Origin: Moritella sp. 5
GTDB taxonomy: Bacteria; Pseudomonadota; Gammaproteobacteria; Enterobacterales; Moritellaceae
Assembly: GCF_018219455.1 (NCBI RefSeq)
Contig: NZ_CP056122.1
Span: 496,001-560,000 of the forward strand
DNA length: 64,000 nt
Direction of reading: 5' to 3'
Shown here one piece after another: positions 24,184-33,641 of the stretch. How positions within the stretch are numbered: the stretch's first letter is position 1; every line of letters starts with the position of its first letter. The notes under the pieces are model-generated. The model saw nothing but the letters and a program-made list of their open reading frames with translations. It did not search any database and was not told where the DNA came from. A program made the translations under genes and the position numbers.

Positions 24184-25619
24184 TGACTATCATTATCTCT
24201 CTACTTAGGGTTGTGCTTAGTACTCTGCCTACACGTTGTAACGCCGTTATTATTGCCACTAGTTTGTTGATGTTCAACGTCTACGCCACACCACTGGATG
24301 ATCTGCTAAAACAAGTTAAGCAAAGTAATGTGGCAGAAACCAAAATAGATAACGAAGCGTTAACGCGTTTTGAAAGTAATTTAGCGACGCAAAAAGCCAA
24401 TTTAGCGAAACAAGCTAAGCGTAACCAAGCGTTACAACAAAAAATGACTCAGTTACAAAATACCATTGCAGGCAATAACAAACTGATTTTAGCCAAACAA
24501 AAATTAGCCAATAGTGAAAAGTCTGATCTGGATAAAGTGTTCAGTGAATTCCGCCGCGCCAGTCAGGACTTACGTGGTCAATTAAATAAAAGCCCATTAA
24601 GTGCAACACTGCCAGGACGTGCAACACAACTTTCTCCATACAGTGAAGCAAACTACGAACCGGACCTAGTTGCGATTAAACACTTATGGTTATTGTTTAC
24701 CGAACAAATGGTCACGAGCAGTAAAGTGACGACTGCGGATATGTTAGTGACTATGGCCGATGGTCGTAAAAAAACCTTAGCTGTTACGCAAATCGCAGGT
24801 TTCACCGCGTTTTCAGCACAGGGCCCATTGTTGTACCAAGCTGGTAGTGAAAGTTATCAATTATTAACGCCAACCACAACGGATATGGCGGCACGTATTG
24901 CTGCATTTTCACAACCGTCTGAAGGTTTTGTTAGTACGCTGATTGATCCATCCGGTGGTGCATTGTTAGTACGTGCTGCACAGACTAGCGCGTGGTGGCA
25001 GGTATTTTCTGACGCGGGTGTTGTCGGTGGCATTATTGTCGCTGTGGGTATTATCGGCATGATAATCGGTTTATTCCGATTGTTGGTTCTGACGCGCGAA
25101 GCGAAGAAAATAGAATTACAAAAACAACAATTAGATAAACTGACGGATAACTCACTCGGCCGCATCATCGGTGTTGCCGAGCGTCACGAACACAGTAATA
25201 CTGATGAATTAGCGCGTTTTCTTGATGAAGCGATTTTGGCTGAATTACCTGAATGTCGTAAAGGGTTAGGGTCGATCGCTGTACTGGCGACTATCGCACC
25301 ACTGCTCGGGTTATTAGGTACTGTGGCGGGGATGATTGAAACATTTCAAGCTATTACCGCTTATGGCAACAGCGACCCACAAGTGCTATCAAGTGGTATT
25401 TCTCAAGCTTTGTTAACCACTAAGTTTGGTTTGATTGCCGCTGTACCACTGATGTTATTACACAGTTTATTAATCAGTAAAAGTGACAGTATCTTACATG
25501 TGATAGAACATCAAAGTGCAGGTTTATTAGCGCAGCGTCAACAGCGTCTCAGCTTATATGCCAATGAAGCAGAGCCTCGAGTAATGACTCATCAGCAGCA
25601 AGCGATAGGTAACGTGTAA
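24183..25619 (+). CDS. ttpC: TtpC-like MotA/TolQ/ExbB protein with long periplasmic domain
   Basis: A 478-residue membrane protein of the TonB2 complex. A signal-like helix (20-37) is followed by a coiled-coil periplasmic region of about 240 residues, a membrane helix (VVGGIIVAVGIIGMIIGLFR, near 280-300), a cytoplasmic loop and a C-terminal ExbB/TolQ channel domain (IAPLLGLLGTVAGMIETFQA; GISQALLTTKFGLIAAVPLM). In Vibrio TtpC is needed for TonB2-dependent, but not TonB1-dependent, iron uptake. It is immediately followed by a second, short ExbB, as in those operons. Confidence 0.9.
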   Translation: MTIIISLLRVVLSTLPTRCNAVIIATSLLMFNVYATPLDDLLKQVKQSNVAETKIDNEALTRFESNLATQKANLAKQAKRNQALQQKMTQLQNTIAGNNKLILAKQKLANSEKSDLDKVFSEFRRASQDLRGQLNKSPLSATLPGRATQLSPYSEANYEPDLVAIKHLWLLFTEQMVTSSKVTTADMLVTMADGRKKTLAVTQIAGFTAFSAQGPLLYQAGSESYQLLTPTTTDMAARIAAFSQPSEGFVSTLIDPSGGALLVRAAQTSAWWQVFSDAGVVGGIIVAVGIIGMIIGLFRLLVLTREAKKIELQKQQLDKLTDNSLGRIIGVAERHEHSNTDELARFLDEAILAELPECRKGLGSIAVLATIAPLLGLLGTVAGMIETFQAITAYGNSDPQVLSSGISQALLTTKFGLIAAVPLMLLHSLLISKSDSILHVIEHQSAGLLAQRQQRLSLYANEAEPRVMTHQQQAIGNV

Positions 25620-25621
25620 GT

Positions 25622-26128
25622 ATGTCTGGGTTTATGGATTTTCTTAGCAATGCATCGGTGATCTTTTGGGTTATTATGTTGTTGTCTGTGGTTATGTGGT
25701 GGACGATTGCTCGCTGCTATTTACAGTATGGATTGCAATATCCTGCATTGTCTAAACACTACCAAGGTGAATGGGCGCAATGGCAAGGCCAATCTCATTT
25801 ACTGGCTGTCGCGGTGCGCGATGGCTTTATTTCTGAATTACAAAGTCGGCTCACTCGTAAGCTTATTTTTATTAAAACCTTAACCGGGGTTTTACCCTTA
25901 TTAGGGTTACTGGGCACCGTCGATGGCATGATTGATAATTTTGCCGTGTTGTCTGACAGTCTCGGTGTATCGGAGTTATTTAACAGTGGGATTGCCCAAG
26001 CATTATTAACTACGTTAGCGGGGTTGGTCACGGGGCTATCTGGTTTGTTTTTTTGTCATAGTTTGAACAAACGGGCAAATTTATTGACCTCAGATCTGGC
26101 CCAAAAATTAGTTGTTAAAGGGATATAA
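25622..26128 (+). CDS. exbB2: ExbB2 proton-channel subunit
   Basis: A 168-residue inner-membrane protein that with ExbD turns the proton gradient into TonB motion. There are three helices: one at 9-30 and two in the conserved C-terminal half, with TGVLPLLGLLGTVDGMIDNF and SGIAQALLTTLAGLVTGLSG. It is shorter than E. coli ExbB (244), as is usual for the TonB2 type. It starts 2 bases after ttpC and abuts exbD2, so the subunits are translated together. Confidence 0.92.
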   Translation: MSGFMDFLSNASVIFWVIMLLSVVMWWTIARCYLQYGLQYPALSKHYQGEWAQWQGQSHLLAVAVRDGFISELQSRLTRKLIFIKTLTGVLPLLGLLGTVDGMIDNFAVLSDSLGVSELFNSGIAQALLTTLAGLVTGLSGLFFCHSLNKRANLLTSDLAQKLVVKGI

Positions 26129-26530
26129 ATGAGAACGCGATTTAGCCGAAATAATAGTGATACGCTCACTGTCGACTTAACACCTATGATTGATATGGTG
26201 TTTATTTTACTTATCTTTTTTTTAGTGACTGCATCGTTTAATAAAATGAATGCGATTGATATTCAACGTCCCGATGGCGCGACGAATGATCTGCAAGGGT
26301 CTGTGAGTTTAGTTGTGTCTATCGATGCTGAAAATGGCGTTTGGATTGAAGGCGAACCCGTTGATATCCGCAAATTGCGTAGCCGAGTAAAGACCTTGAG
26401 TGGTGGTGATCATACTTCAGTGATGTTGAATGCTGATCGCACGGTTGATACCGGCCGTTTAATTGAAGTATTAGATCAAATTAGATTAGCTGGGGTGGAC
26501 AATGTTGCAGTCGCAACAGCGGGGCAGTAA
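26129..26530 (+). CDS. exbD2: ExbD2 biopolymer transport protein
   Basis: A 133-residue protein with a short cytoplasmic N-terminus, one membrane helix and a periplasmic domain. The helix starts DLTPMIDMVFILLIFFLV; Asp22 is the proton-carrying aspartate equivalent to E. coli Asp25. The ATG follows the exbB2 stop directly, and the end overlaps tonB2 by 29 bases. Confidence 0.92.
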   Translation: MRTRFSRNNSDTLTVDLTPMIDMVFILLIFFLVTASFNKMNAIDIQRPDGATNDLQGSVSLVVSIDAENGVWIEGEPVDIRKLRSRVKTLSGGDHTSVMLNADRTVDTGRLIEVLDQIRLAGVDNVAVATAGQ

Positions 26531-27206
26531 ACGCTTTCGTTTAATCGCGCTTGTACTGGCGGTACTGGTTAATATTAGTTTAGCGGGATTAATTTATTCT
26601 CTCACTATTGGCGGGAATAAAGCGCCAGTGAACGATCCGATCACGATTAACTTTCGTCAGTTCACTGATTCGAATGTGGAAGAGCAGGACATTACCCCTG
26701 AGTTAGAGGTGCTCCCAGAGCCGAAACCACAGCAAGATATGGTTGCACTGCCACAATCGATACAGCCTAGTTTCGATGTGCAGAACATTAATTTAAACAG
26801 CAGTATAACCTTGCCAGCGTTAGCGGTGCCGACCTTTGATGTCTCACCACAATTTGTTGATGTCACGAGTTATATTCAACCCCAAGCCGAAGTCACGCCC
26901 ATTGTAGTGGCGACTGTAGTACAAGCGACTACTGGTAAACCTGAAATTGGTTTTGCAAAAATATTACGTAAAACTGAACCGCAATATCCGTATAAAGCCA
27001 AACGCCTCAGGATTGAAGGGTATGTGGTGTTACATATCTTGATTAATGATGATGGTCGTGCAGAAGAGATTAAGGTTATCGAAGAAAAACCACGTGGTTA
27101 CTTTGCTAAAACATCGCGTAAATCGGTGCGTCGTTGGGAGTTTGAAAAAGCCCCTATAGGTACTAAGGTGTGGAAAAAATGGAGAATGGGTTTTGAACTT
27201 AATTAG
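26502..27206 (+). CDS. tonB2: TonB2 energy transducer
   Basis: A 234-residue protein with a single N-terminal helix (LIALVLAVLVNISLAGLIYS), a periplasmic spacer that is only mildly proline-rich, and a C-terminal TonB domain (TEPQYPYKAKRLRIEGYVVL to SVRRWEFEKAPIG). It carries energy from the ExbB2/ExbD2/TtpC complex to outer-membrane receptors. The lack of the long Pro-Glu/Pro-Lys stretch of E. coli TonB is typical of TonB2 proteins. GGGGTGGA lies just before the ATG, and the gene starts within exbD2. Confidence 0.92.
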   Translation: MLQSQQRGSKRFRLIALVLAVLVNISLAGLIYSLTIGGNKAPVNDPITINFRQFTDSNVEEQDITPELEVLPEPKPQQDMVALPQSIQPSFDVQNINLNSSITLPALAVPTFDVSPQFVDVTSYIQPQAEVTPIVVATVVQATTGKPEIGFAKILRKTEPQYPYKAKRLRIEGYVVLHILINDDGRAEEIKVIEEKPRGYFAKTSRKSVRRWEFEKAPIGTKVWKKWRMGFELN

Positions 27207-28542
27207 AGTGAAACAGCATTGTTCAGCCTTGCTATCTGGTACCTCGTTATGCTTGATGTTTTTATTGTTATTGCTTTCAATGACTAACGCAAACGCGAAG
27301 CAAGTTCCGGCATCTGTTTATAGTCGTTATATTAGCTTAACAACAGCCTTTACTAAAATGTCTGCACAAGACGATAAGCAAAGCAAAGCCAAGGTTCAAT
27401 CTAACAATATTTTGATTAAAGATATCACTGATTTTTACCAGCAGCAGCGTGAACACTCGATAGAACGTCAATTGCTAGCCAGTAATTTACAGCTGCAAGT
27501 TCTGCTCATGCAGGAAGATTATCAGCAAGGCTATCAGGTGGTGAATCAGTTATTAGGTTTATCGCTCGAACTTGAGCAACAACTGACATTCCAACAACTG
27601 GCTGCACAGTTAGCCGCATCATTAACAGCAGACGCTGTTACGACGAAAGGACAAGCAACTAAGTCGTGGAGCGTGGTCGCAAAACACCTTAATGCTTGGT
27701 TTACGCTGGTGGACAAACTCGATGACAAACAACGCGCCAAATATAAAATAACTACAACCAAACAAGCCCGTAATGCCGCATTATTAGCGCAAGCCTATTA
27801 TTTACAAGACAAGTTAACCGTCGCCCTTACGCCATCAAAACGTGCTTATCAATTAGTACCCAAAAATGAATCTTATCTGCAACTGTTATTAGCTTTGTTA
27901 CAGCGTTTAGATCAGAACAAACAGCTTAATAAGTACCTTAAAATTGCGGTCGTGGATTTTCCTAAGGCAAAAGATTATTGGGAACGATTAGCGTATAGCT
28001 ACCTGACTTTAGAGCAGAATAAATCCGCGTTATCGACATTGGCGATCACCCGTAACCAAGGTTTGCTCACCGCACAAGGTTATCGCGTATTAGCCTCGCT
28101 ATATCTACAGCAGCAACAGCCTCGATTAGCCGCCGCTGTGTATTTAGAAGGAGCTGAAAAGAAATTATTGCAGCAAGATCGCGCTTATTTTAAGGGCTTG
28201 AGTAATGCGTGGTTAATGGCGCGTGAACGCAGCATGGCACTTATTGTGTTAGCACAGGCTGCTGACGCAGGTATTAAGTTTGCCAAACATGACCAACAGC
28301 AAGCGCAGTTATTGTATTTAGAAGCACGTTGGTCAGAAGCGGAATTAGCGTATGCAGCTTTGCTGGTTCATGGTGTTAAGGGCGATGATAAAAAGAGCTT
28401 ACTCATGGCTGACAAATGGCGTTTTTTATTAGCCGTCAGCCAGATTGAACAAGGTAAAAAAGCACAAGCAAAAGATAATTTACAGCTATTACAGACCAAG
28501 CAATATCAAGGTTACAGTAAAGGCTGGTTAGCACAGTTGTAA
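27193..28542 (+). CDS. TPR-repeat protein of the TonB2 operon
   Basis: A 449-residue secreted or membrane-anchored protein with a signal-like helix (LCLMFLLLLLSMTNANA, about 20-36), then alpha-helical repeats recognisable as tetratricopeptide units (NAALLAQAYYLQDKLTVALT; YWERLAYSYLTLEQNKSALS; YRVLASLYLQQQQPRLAAAV). The likely start is TTG at 27193 with GGAG eight bases upstream, overlapping tonB2 by 14 bases; a GTG at 27208 lacks a ribosome-binding site. It closes the TonB2 operon as in Vibrio and Shewanella. A scaffolding role is inferred; none is proven here. Confidence 0.8.
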   Translation: MNLIRVKQHCSALLSGTSLCLMFLLLLLSMTNANAKQVPASVYSRYISLTTAFTKMSAQDDKQSKAKVQSNNILIKDITDFYQQQREHSIERQLLASNLQLQVLLMQEDYQQGYQVVNQLLGLSLELEQQLTFQQLAAQLAASLTADAVTTKGQATKSWSVVAKHLNAWFTLVDKLDDKQRAKYKITTTKQARNAALLAQAYYLQDKLTVALTPSKRAYQLVPKNESYLQLLLALLQRLDQNKQLNKYLKIAVVDFPKAKDYWERLAYSYLTLEQNKSALSTLAITRNQGLLTAQGYRVLASLYLQQQQPRLAAAVYLEGAEKKLLQQDRAYFKGLSNAWLMARERSMALIVLAQAADAGIKFAKHDQQQAQLLYLEARWSEAELAYAALLVHGVKGDDKKSLLMADKWRFLLAVSQIEQGKKAQAKDNLQLLQTKQYQGYSKGWLAQL

Positions 28543-28689
28543 ATCATAATGTCATATTTAGTGATGATAAAATAGTTGTATATGCTAGTTAACTTTCTTT
28601 TGGTGACGTATTTATCTAATGATAACTAGGGCAGGGTTATTAAATGCCTTCTATAGTTAAATGATAAAAATTTATTGAAGGCAACCGTA

Positions 28690-29049
28690 ATGAAACTATC
28701 TAATATAGTACAGCGTGGTTGGGAAGCCGTTGACGCAGGTGATTTTGATACCTTAGTCGCTGATTACACAGATGATATTACATTCATAATGCCGGGACAG
28801 GAGAATATAGTAAGAGGGCTGACGACGTTTCGCACTGTGCTAGACCAGCTGGGTGGCTTACTTCCACCTGGTTTCGAAATCATAGAACTTCGTCAGATTG
28901 AAGGCAAAAATGAAGTCGTCTCAATCGTTGAGTGGAAATCAAATAAAATAGAGTTCTCCGCATTATCCGTCTTGTTCAGATTTGAAGGTGACAAAATTTA
29001 TGAGGAAAGGTGGTTCGTCGATACTGAACAATGGAAACGCCTATTTTGA
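28690..29049 (+). CDS. SnoaL/NTF2-like small protein
   Basis: A 119-residue protein with the cone-shaped NTF2-like fold pattern: an N-terminal helix (IVQRGWEAVDAGDFDTLVAD), then YTDDITFIMPGQENIVRG, then strands ending YEERWFVDTEQWKRLF. The family includes ketosteroid isomerase-like enzymes and many proteins of unknown role. The ATG at 28690 has GAAGG eight bases upstream; a TTG five codons earlier overlaps that site. It stands alone between the TonB2 operon and ydgJ. No catalytic residues could be assigned. Confidence 0.75.
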   Translation: MKLSNIVQRGWEAVDAGDFDTLVADYTDDITFIMPGQENIVRGLTTFRTVLDQLGGLLPPGFEIIELRQIEGKNEVVSIVEWKSNKIEFSALSVLFRFEGDKIYEERWFVDTEQWKRLF

Positions 29050-29235
29050 ACCATTGAGAGACATTATAATTTAAAGCGGGGCTTGTTATCATAGGATTAG
29101 TTCCGCTGCACATTCTTGCGATCACTTTTTATTTAGGTATCACGTGTAACTTTATCGTGCAAATAGACATACATTAAATTACGATTTGATTTGATGTGCA
29201 CGTACCGTTACTTCATAAATAAAGAGTTAATAACT

Positions 29236-30276
29236 ATGGCTTTAGCACCGATTAAAACAGCCGTTATCGGCTATGGTTTTTCTGCAAAAACTTTTCATAT
29301 CCCCTTTATTACTAGCTTGCCTGACTTTGAGTTAGTTGCGATTAGCAGTAGCCAGCGTGATGCGGTTGTTACTGATTTTCCTACCGTAGCTCATTATACG
29401 ACTGCCGATGATCTTTTTACGAACTCTGATGCCGAACTTGTCATTATTACTGCGCCCAACGATGTTCATTTTTGTTTAGCAAAACAGGCCTTAGAAAATA
29501 ATAAACATGTTGTTCTCGAAAAACCGTTTGTCACCAATATTGCTGATGGTGAGGCATTAATCGAATTATCCGTCGAGAAAGGGCTTGTTCTGAGCGTTTA
29601 TCATAATCGTCGTTGGGATGGTGATTTCCTTACCGTTAAAAAACTAATTGAAGACGATCGTATTGGGGAACTGAAGAGTTTCGAATCTCATTTTGACCGT
29701 TTCCGACCTGCAGTACGTCAACGTTGGCGCGAACAAGCAGCTAATGGTGGTGGTATTTTATTTGATTTAGGCCCGCATCTGCTTGATCAAGCGTTGGCAT
29801 TGTTTGGTGTACCAGATGCGATCACCGCTCAATGTTTAATAATGCGAGAGGATTCAACGAACGTAGATTATTTTAATCTTGTACTGCATTACCCCAATCA
29901 AGTGACAACCCTACATGCAGATCTCTTCAGTGCTGGTCCAAATAAACGTTTCAGCGTTAAGGGGTCGAAAGGTAGTTATGAGAAATATGGATTAGATCCA
30001 CAAGAAGCGCGTTTAATTGCAGGTGTATTACCTGTCGATGTATGCTGGGCTGATGAAACCGCTGAACAATACGGTTGTCTATATAGCGCTGATGATGCTG
30101 AAATAATAACAACGGAGCGTGGTTGTTATCAGCAGTATTTTTTTACAATGGCTAATGCGATTCGATTACAGACCAAACCACCGGTAACAGCAGGAGAAGC
30201 GTTGTTGAATATTAAATTAATTGAACTGGCTATGGAAAGTAGCCGCTTAGGTAAGACTTTATCTGTGACGTTGTAA
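29236..30276 (+). CDS. ydgJ: Gfo/Idh/MocA-family oxidoreductase, YdgJ-like
   Basis: A 346-residue NAD(P)-dependent oxidoreductase, the same length as E. coli YdgJ and very similar in pattern. The nucleotide site is VIGYGFSAKTFH near the N-terminus, then APNDVHFCLAKQAL and VVLEKPFVTN, where the Lys of EKP is a family catalytic residue. FESHFDRFRPAVRQRWREQ and GPHLLDQALALFG are further YdgJ marks. The start at 29236 has AAAGAG upstream; a longer frame to 29191 adds 15 unlikely residues. The sugar substrate is unknown. Confidence 0.88.
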   Translation: MALAPIKTAVIGYGFSAKTFHIPFITSLPDFELVAISSSQRDAVVTDFPTVAHYTTADDLFTNSDAELVIITAPNDVHFCLAKQALENNKHVVLEKPFVTNIADGEALIELSVEKGLVLSVYHNRRWDGDFLTVKKLIEDDRIGELKSFESHFDRFRPAVRQRWREQAANGGGILFDLGPHLLDQALALFGVPDAITAQCLIMREDSTNVDYFNLVLHYPNQVTTLHADLFSAGPNKRFSVKGSKGSYEKYGLDPQEARLIAGVLPVDVCWADETAEQYGCLYSADDAEIITTERGCYQQYFFTMANAIRLQTKPPVTAGEALLNIKLIELAMESSRLGKTLSVTL

Positions 30277-30281
30277 TGACA

Positions 30282-30310
30282 GTAGAGGCAGATATAAAAT
30301 TTGCCTCTAC
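30282..30310. terminator. Hairpin between convergent ydgJ and yheS
   Basis: Perfect arms GTAGAGGCA (30282-30290) and TGCCTCTAC (30302-30310). There is no T run, so it is a weak terminator at best. Confidence 0.5.
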
Positions 30311-30322
30311 TTGCTATGTCAG

Positions 30323-32236
30323 TTAAGCGTGTTCGCTTTCTTCAATCATTTCTTCAAGCTGTTCGTTCAAGTCCATCCAAGTGGTCTCAGCGTCTTCAAT
30401 CGCCACAACAAAGTTCGCTTGCTCGCTTAATGCGGTTTTTAGCTTGGCCTTGTTTTGATCTTCATAAATACTGGTTTCACTGAGTTGTGCTTCAACGGCA
30501 GTCAACTTGTCGCCTAAGGTTTCTAACTGCTTGTCTAGTTTTTCGATTTGCTTGCGTACTGGTTGTGTCAACTTACGCAGTTCAGCGGCTTTACGCTTTT
30601 GATCTTTCTTTGCTTGCGCACTGTTGACGCCAGTATTCACTATTTGTGTAGCTTGCTTCTCAACTTTTTGTTGTTCGCTTAACCAGCGATGGTAATCATC
30701 GAGATCACCATCAAAGGGTAATACTTTCTTATCGTGTACCAAGTACAGCTCATCGGTTGTAGAGCGTAATAAGTGACGATCATGTGATACTACAACCATA
30801 GCGCCTTCGAAGCCTTGTAGGGCGACTGACAGCGCGTGACGCATTTCTAAATCCAAGTGGTTGGTTGGTTCATCAAGCAGCAATAGATTTGGTTTTTGCC
30901 ATACGATCAGCGCTAATACTAACCGTGCTTTTTCACCACCTGAGAATGGGCGCACAATATCTAACGCTTTTTCACCGATGAAACCAAAACCACCTAAATA
31001 TTTACGTAGCTCTAATTCTGTTTTGTCTGGTGCTAGACGAACCATGTGTTGTAGTGGCGTATCGTCTAAGCGTAAAAATTCTAATTGGTGCTGGGCAAAG
31101 TAACCTACTTTTGAATTAGGGTTAACTTCGAGTGTGCCTCTAATCGGCTCCATTTCAGCAGACAATAATTTAATCAGTGTTGACTTACCTGCGCCGTTAC
31201 GACCGAGTAGACCAATACGACTGCCCGGGACGAGATTCAATTTAATGTTATCTAGAATTAAGGTATCGCCATAACCTGCACATACGTCCTCCATTGTTAA
31301 CAACGGGAGTGGCAGGGCATCGGGTTTTAAGAAACTAAAGCTAAACTGTGAATCGGCATTGGCCGCAGAAATAAGCTCCATACGCTCCATCGCTTTAATA
31401 CGACTCTGTGCTTGTTTAGCTTTTGATGCTTTGTAGCGGAAACGATCGATATAGCTTTGCATGTGAGCAACTTCACGCTGTTGCTTTTCAAACATCGATT
31501 GCTGTTGTGATAGTTTCTCGGCACGTTGTTTTTCGAACGAGGTGTAATCACCTGTGTATTCGTTTAGTTTTTGGTCTTCAACGTGAATGATCTTAGTAAT
31601 AATGGCATCGAGGAAGTCACGATCATGTGAGATCAGCATTAATGTGCCATCGTACTGTTTTAACCATTTTTCTAACCAAATAACCGCATCTAAATCCAAG
31701 TGGTTGGTTGGTTCATCAAGTAGCAATAAGTCAGAACGACATAACAGTGCCTGTGCTAAGTTTAAACGCATACGCCAACCACCCGAGAAACTTTGTACTG
31801 GTAGTTGTTGTTTGTCTTCCGTAAACCCTAAACCCGATAACAGTTCAGAGCAACGGGCGTTAATGCTGTAAGCACCAATCGCATCTAGCTTGCCGTGGAA
31901 CTCTGCAATTTTATTACCGTTATCTGCTGCTTCAGCTTGTGCAAGACCAGCTTCTAATTGACGGAATTCAGTGTCGCCATCCAGCACATAATCATGGGCA
32001 CTACGATCAAGCGCGGGCGTTTCCTGTTTCACACTAGAGACTTGCCAGCTGCTTGGATAGGTTAGGCTACCGTTATCCAAACTAATTTCATGGCGAATAA
32101 GGGCGAATAGGCTGGATTTACCACAACCATTCTTACCGACTAAACCAACCTTTTGACCTGGATTGATTTTGGCACTGGTATTCGTAATAAGCGGCTTGCC
32201 GCCACGCAGAAGTTCAATATCGCTAGCTATGATCAT
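30323..32236 (-). CDS. yheS: ABC-F family ATPase YheS
   Basis: A soluble 637-residue protein with two ATPase domains, equal in length to E. coli YheS. Walker A sites are GKNGCGKSS and GRNGAGKST; signatures are FSGGWRMRLNLAQAL and FSGGEKARLVLAL; both Walker B sites read LLLLDEPTNHLDL. Between them is the ABC-F linker rich in Gln and Lys, and the C-terminus is a coiled coil. ABC-F proteins act on the ribosome to relieve stalled translation; they are not transporters. It lies next to yheV, slyD, slyX and fkpA, a neighbourhood kept from enterobacteria. Confidence 0.93.
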   Translation of the reverse strand: MIIASDIELLRGGKPLITNTSAKINPGQKVGLVGKNGCGKSSLFALIRHEISLDNGSLTYPSSWQVSSVKQETPALDRSAHDYVLDGDTEFRQLEAGLAQAEAADNGNKIAEFHGKLDAIGAYSINARCSELLSGLGFTEDKQQLPVQSFSGGWRMRLNLAQALLCRSDLLLLDEPTNHLDLDAVIWLEKWLKQYDGTLMLISHDRDFLDAIITKIIHVEDQKLNEYTGDYTSFEKQRAEKLSQQQSMFEKQQREVAHMQSYIDRFRYKASKAKQAQSRIKAMERMELISAANADSQFSFSFLKPDALPLPLLTMEDVCAGYGDTLILDNIKLNLVPGSRIGLLGRNGAGKSTLIKLLSAEMEPIRGTLEVNPNSKVGYFAQHQLEFLRLDDTPLQHMVRLAPDKTELELRKYLGGFGFIGEKALDIVRPFSGGEKARLVLALIVWQKPNLLLLDEPTNHLDLEMRHALSVALQGFEGAMVVVSHDRHLLRSTTDELYLVHDKKVLPFDGDLDDYHRWLSEQQKVEKQATQIVNTGVNSAQAKKDQKRKAAELRKLTQPVRKQIEKLDKQLETLGDKLTAVEAQLSETSIYEDQNKAKLKTALSEQANFVVAIEDAETTWMDLNEQLEEMIEESEHA

Positions 32237-32425
32237 ATGAGGGCTATTAGTAACTATAATTGCGGCGATTTTAGCGGATTTATGCGCAGTTTAAAATGTT
32301 AAACTTTGAAATTTGTACTAAGAATAAAGTACACTTATAGTTAAACGATGGTAATAGACCAATTATCAGCAACGATAGGCTGATGATTTAAGTTAACTTA
32401 CATCGTAAATGACTGGGAGGTTGCT

Positions 32426-32629
32426 GTGGTTGAACGGAAGAAAAAACGCTTTGTCGCCGGCGCTAAATGCCCGACGTGCAATGAAATAGATGTGATCCAG
32501 CTATTTCAAGTGAATGGGGTAGAAACAATTGAATGTGTCAGCTGTGGTTATACCCAAGCGCAAGCCGATGGAGAGGTGAGTACCGCCACCCGCGATTTTG
32601 AACAAATGATTGGTGTTTTTAAGCAATAG
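32426..32629 (+). CDS. yheV: YheV family zinc-ribbon protein
   Basis: A 67-residue basic protein with a two-CxxC zinc ribbon (CPTCNE and CVSCGY) and a KKRFVAGAKCP start, closely like E. coli YheV. The start is GTG at 32426, five bases after GGGAGG. It is divergent from yheS and 51 bases ahead of slyD. Family function is unknown. Confidence 0.88.
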   Translation: MVERKKKRFVAGAKCPTCNEIDVIQLFQVNGVETIECVSCGYTQAQADGEVSTATRDFEQMIGVFKQ

Positions 32630-32680
32630 CCTTGTTTAAAGACAACCATATATAGTTAATCAGGAATGAAGAGAATAGAT

Positions 32681-33253
32681 ATGTTTATTGAAGCAAACTC
32701 AGTAGTAGTACTACACTTCGCAGTAACAGACGATAAAGGCGAGCTTATCGATGATACGCGTGATTCACAACCACTGGAATTCTTAATGGGTTCTGGTTAC
32801 CTTGTTCCTGGTCTTGAAGCTGAATTAGAAGGCCTAGCAGTAGGTAACGAATTTGACGTAACTATCCAGCCAGAACAAGGCTACGGCATTTATGATCCAG
32901 AACTTGTTCAAGAAGTACCTGCTGAGTTATTCGAGGGTGTTGAAGGCGTTGAACCGGGTATGGCATTCAGTGCTGACACTGATGCAGGTCACCGTACTGT
33001 TATCGTAACGGCAGTTGAAGACGACATTATTGTTGTTGATGCTAACCACCCATTTGCGGGTCGTACACTGCAATTTAACGGTGAAGTTATCGGTATTCGT
33101 GAAGCAACTGAAGAAGAGCTAGAGCATGGTCATATTCATGGCGCTGGCGGTTGTGGTCATGACCACGGACACGACCATGATCATGAAGGCGGCTGTTGTG
33201 GTTCTGAAGAACCAAAAGAAGAGAAAAAAGATGGTTGTTGCGGCGGCCACTAG
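32681..33253 (+). CDS. slyD: FKBP-type peptidyl-prolyl isomerase SlyD
   Basis: Cytoplasmic prolyl isomerase, chaperone and nickel-binding protein of 190 residues. The FKBP domain with its insert-in-flap region covers about 1-145 (DDTRDSQPLEFLMGSGYLVP near the start). The tail is rich in His and Cys (HGHIHGAGGCGHDHGHDHDH then GGCCGSEE and DGCCGGH) and should bind nickel for hydrogenase or urease maturation. I prefer the ATG at 32681, which has AAGAGA at proper distance; the ATG at 32666 has its site too close. A strong terminator follows. Confidence 0.93.
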   Translation: MFIEANSVVVLHFAVTDDKGELIDDTRDSQPLEFLMGSGYLVPGLEAELEGLAVGNEFDVTIQPEQGYGIYDPELVQEVPAELFEGVEGVEPGMAFSADTDAGHRTVIVTAVEDDIIVVDANHPFAGRTLQFNGEVIGIREATEEELEHGHIHGAGGCGHDHGHDHDHEGGCCGSEEPKEEKKDGCCGGH

Positions 33254-33332
33254 TCGTTAGCCATCTTGGGGGCGTCGGTTATTGATTGTCGATGACCCAC
33301 AATAACAATTAAATTTCGGTTTAATTAAAAGC

Positions 33333-33361
33333 AAAATGCCAGTCACTGTGACTGGCATTTT
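33333..33361. terminator. Bidirectional terminator between slyD and slyX
   Basis: The arms AAAATGCCAGTCAC and GTGACTGGCATTTT are perfect, with A and T runs at the two ends. Confidence 0.85.
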
Positions 33362-33419
33362 ATTGTTTATAGTAAATAGCCTGCTATTTTTGCTCTCGGC
33401 AACCACAGCCATTCACGTA

Positions 33420-33641
33420 TCAATAATGCGGTGGTGGTGTCTCATCTGCTTCGCTTGCTAGTCCACTGCCCACCTGCATTGTTTTTATACGACTAATTAA
33501 AAAAGTCAGCTGTACTTTTTGATCTTCAAGTATTTTTTGCTGATCAATAATGGCGTTATTTAATTGTTCGATAGTGTCGTCTTGAAAACTTAGTTTCATC
33601 TCTAAGTCACAAACACGCTCTTCTAATTGCTGAATTTCCAT
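33420..33641 (-). CDS. slyX: SlyX family coiled-coil protein
   Basis: A 73-residue protein that is almost entirely one coiled coil (IQQLEERVCDLEMKLSFQDD; TIEQLNNAIIDQQKILEDQK) and ends PPPHY, the conserved SlyX C-terminus. It sits between slyD and fkpA on the opposite strand, as in E. coli. Function unknown. Confidence 0.9.
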   Translation of the reverse strand: MEIQQLEERVCDLEMKLSFQDDTIEQLNNAIIDQQKILEDQKVQLTFLISRIKTMQVGSGLASEADETPPPHY

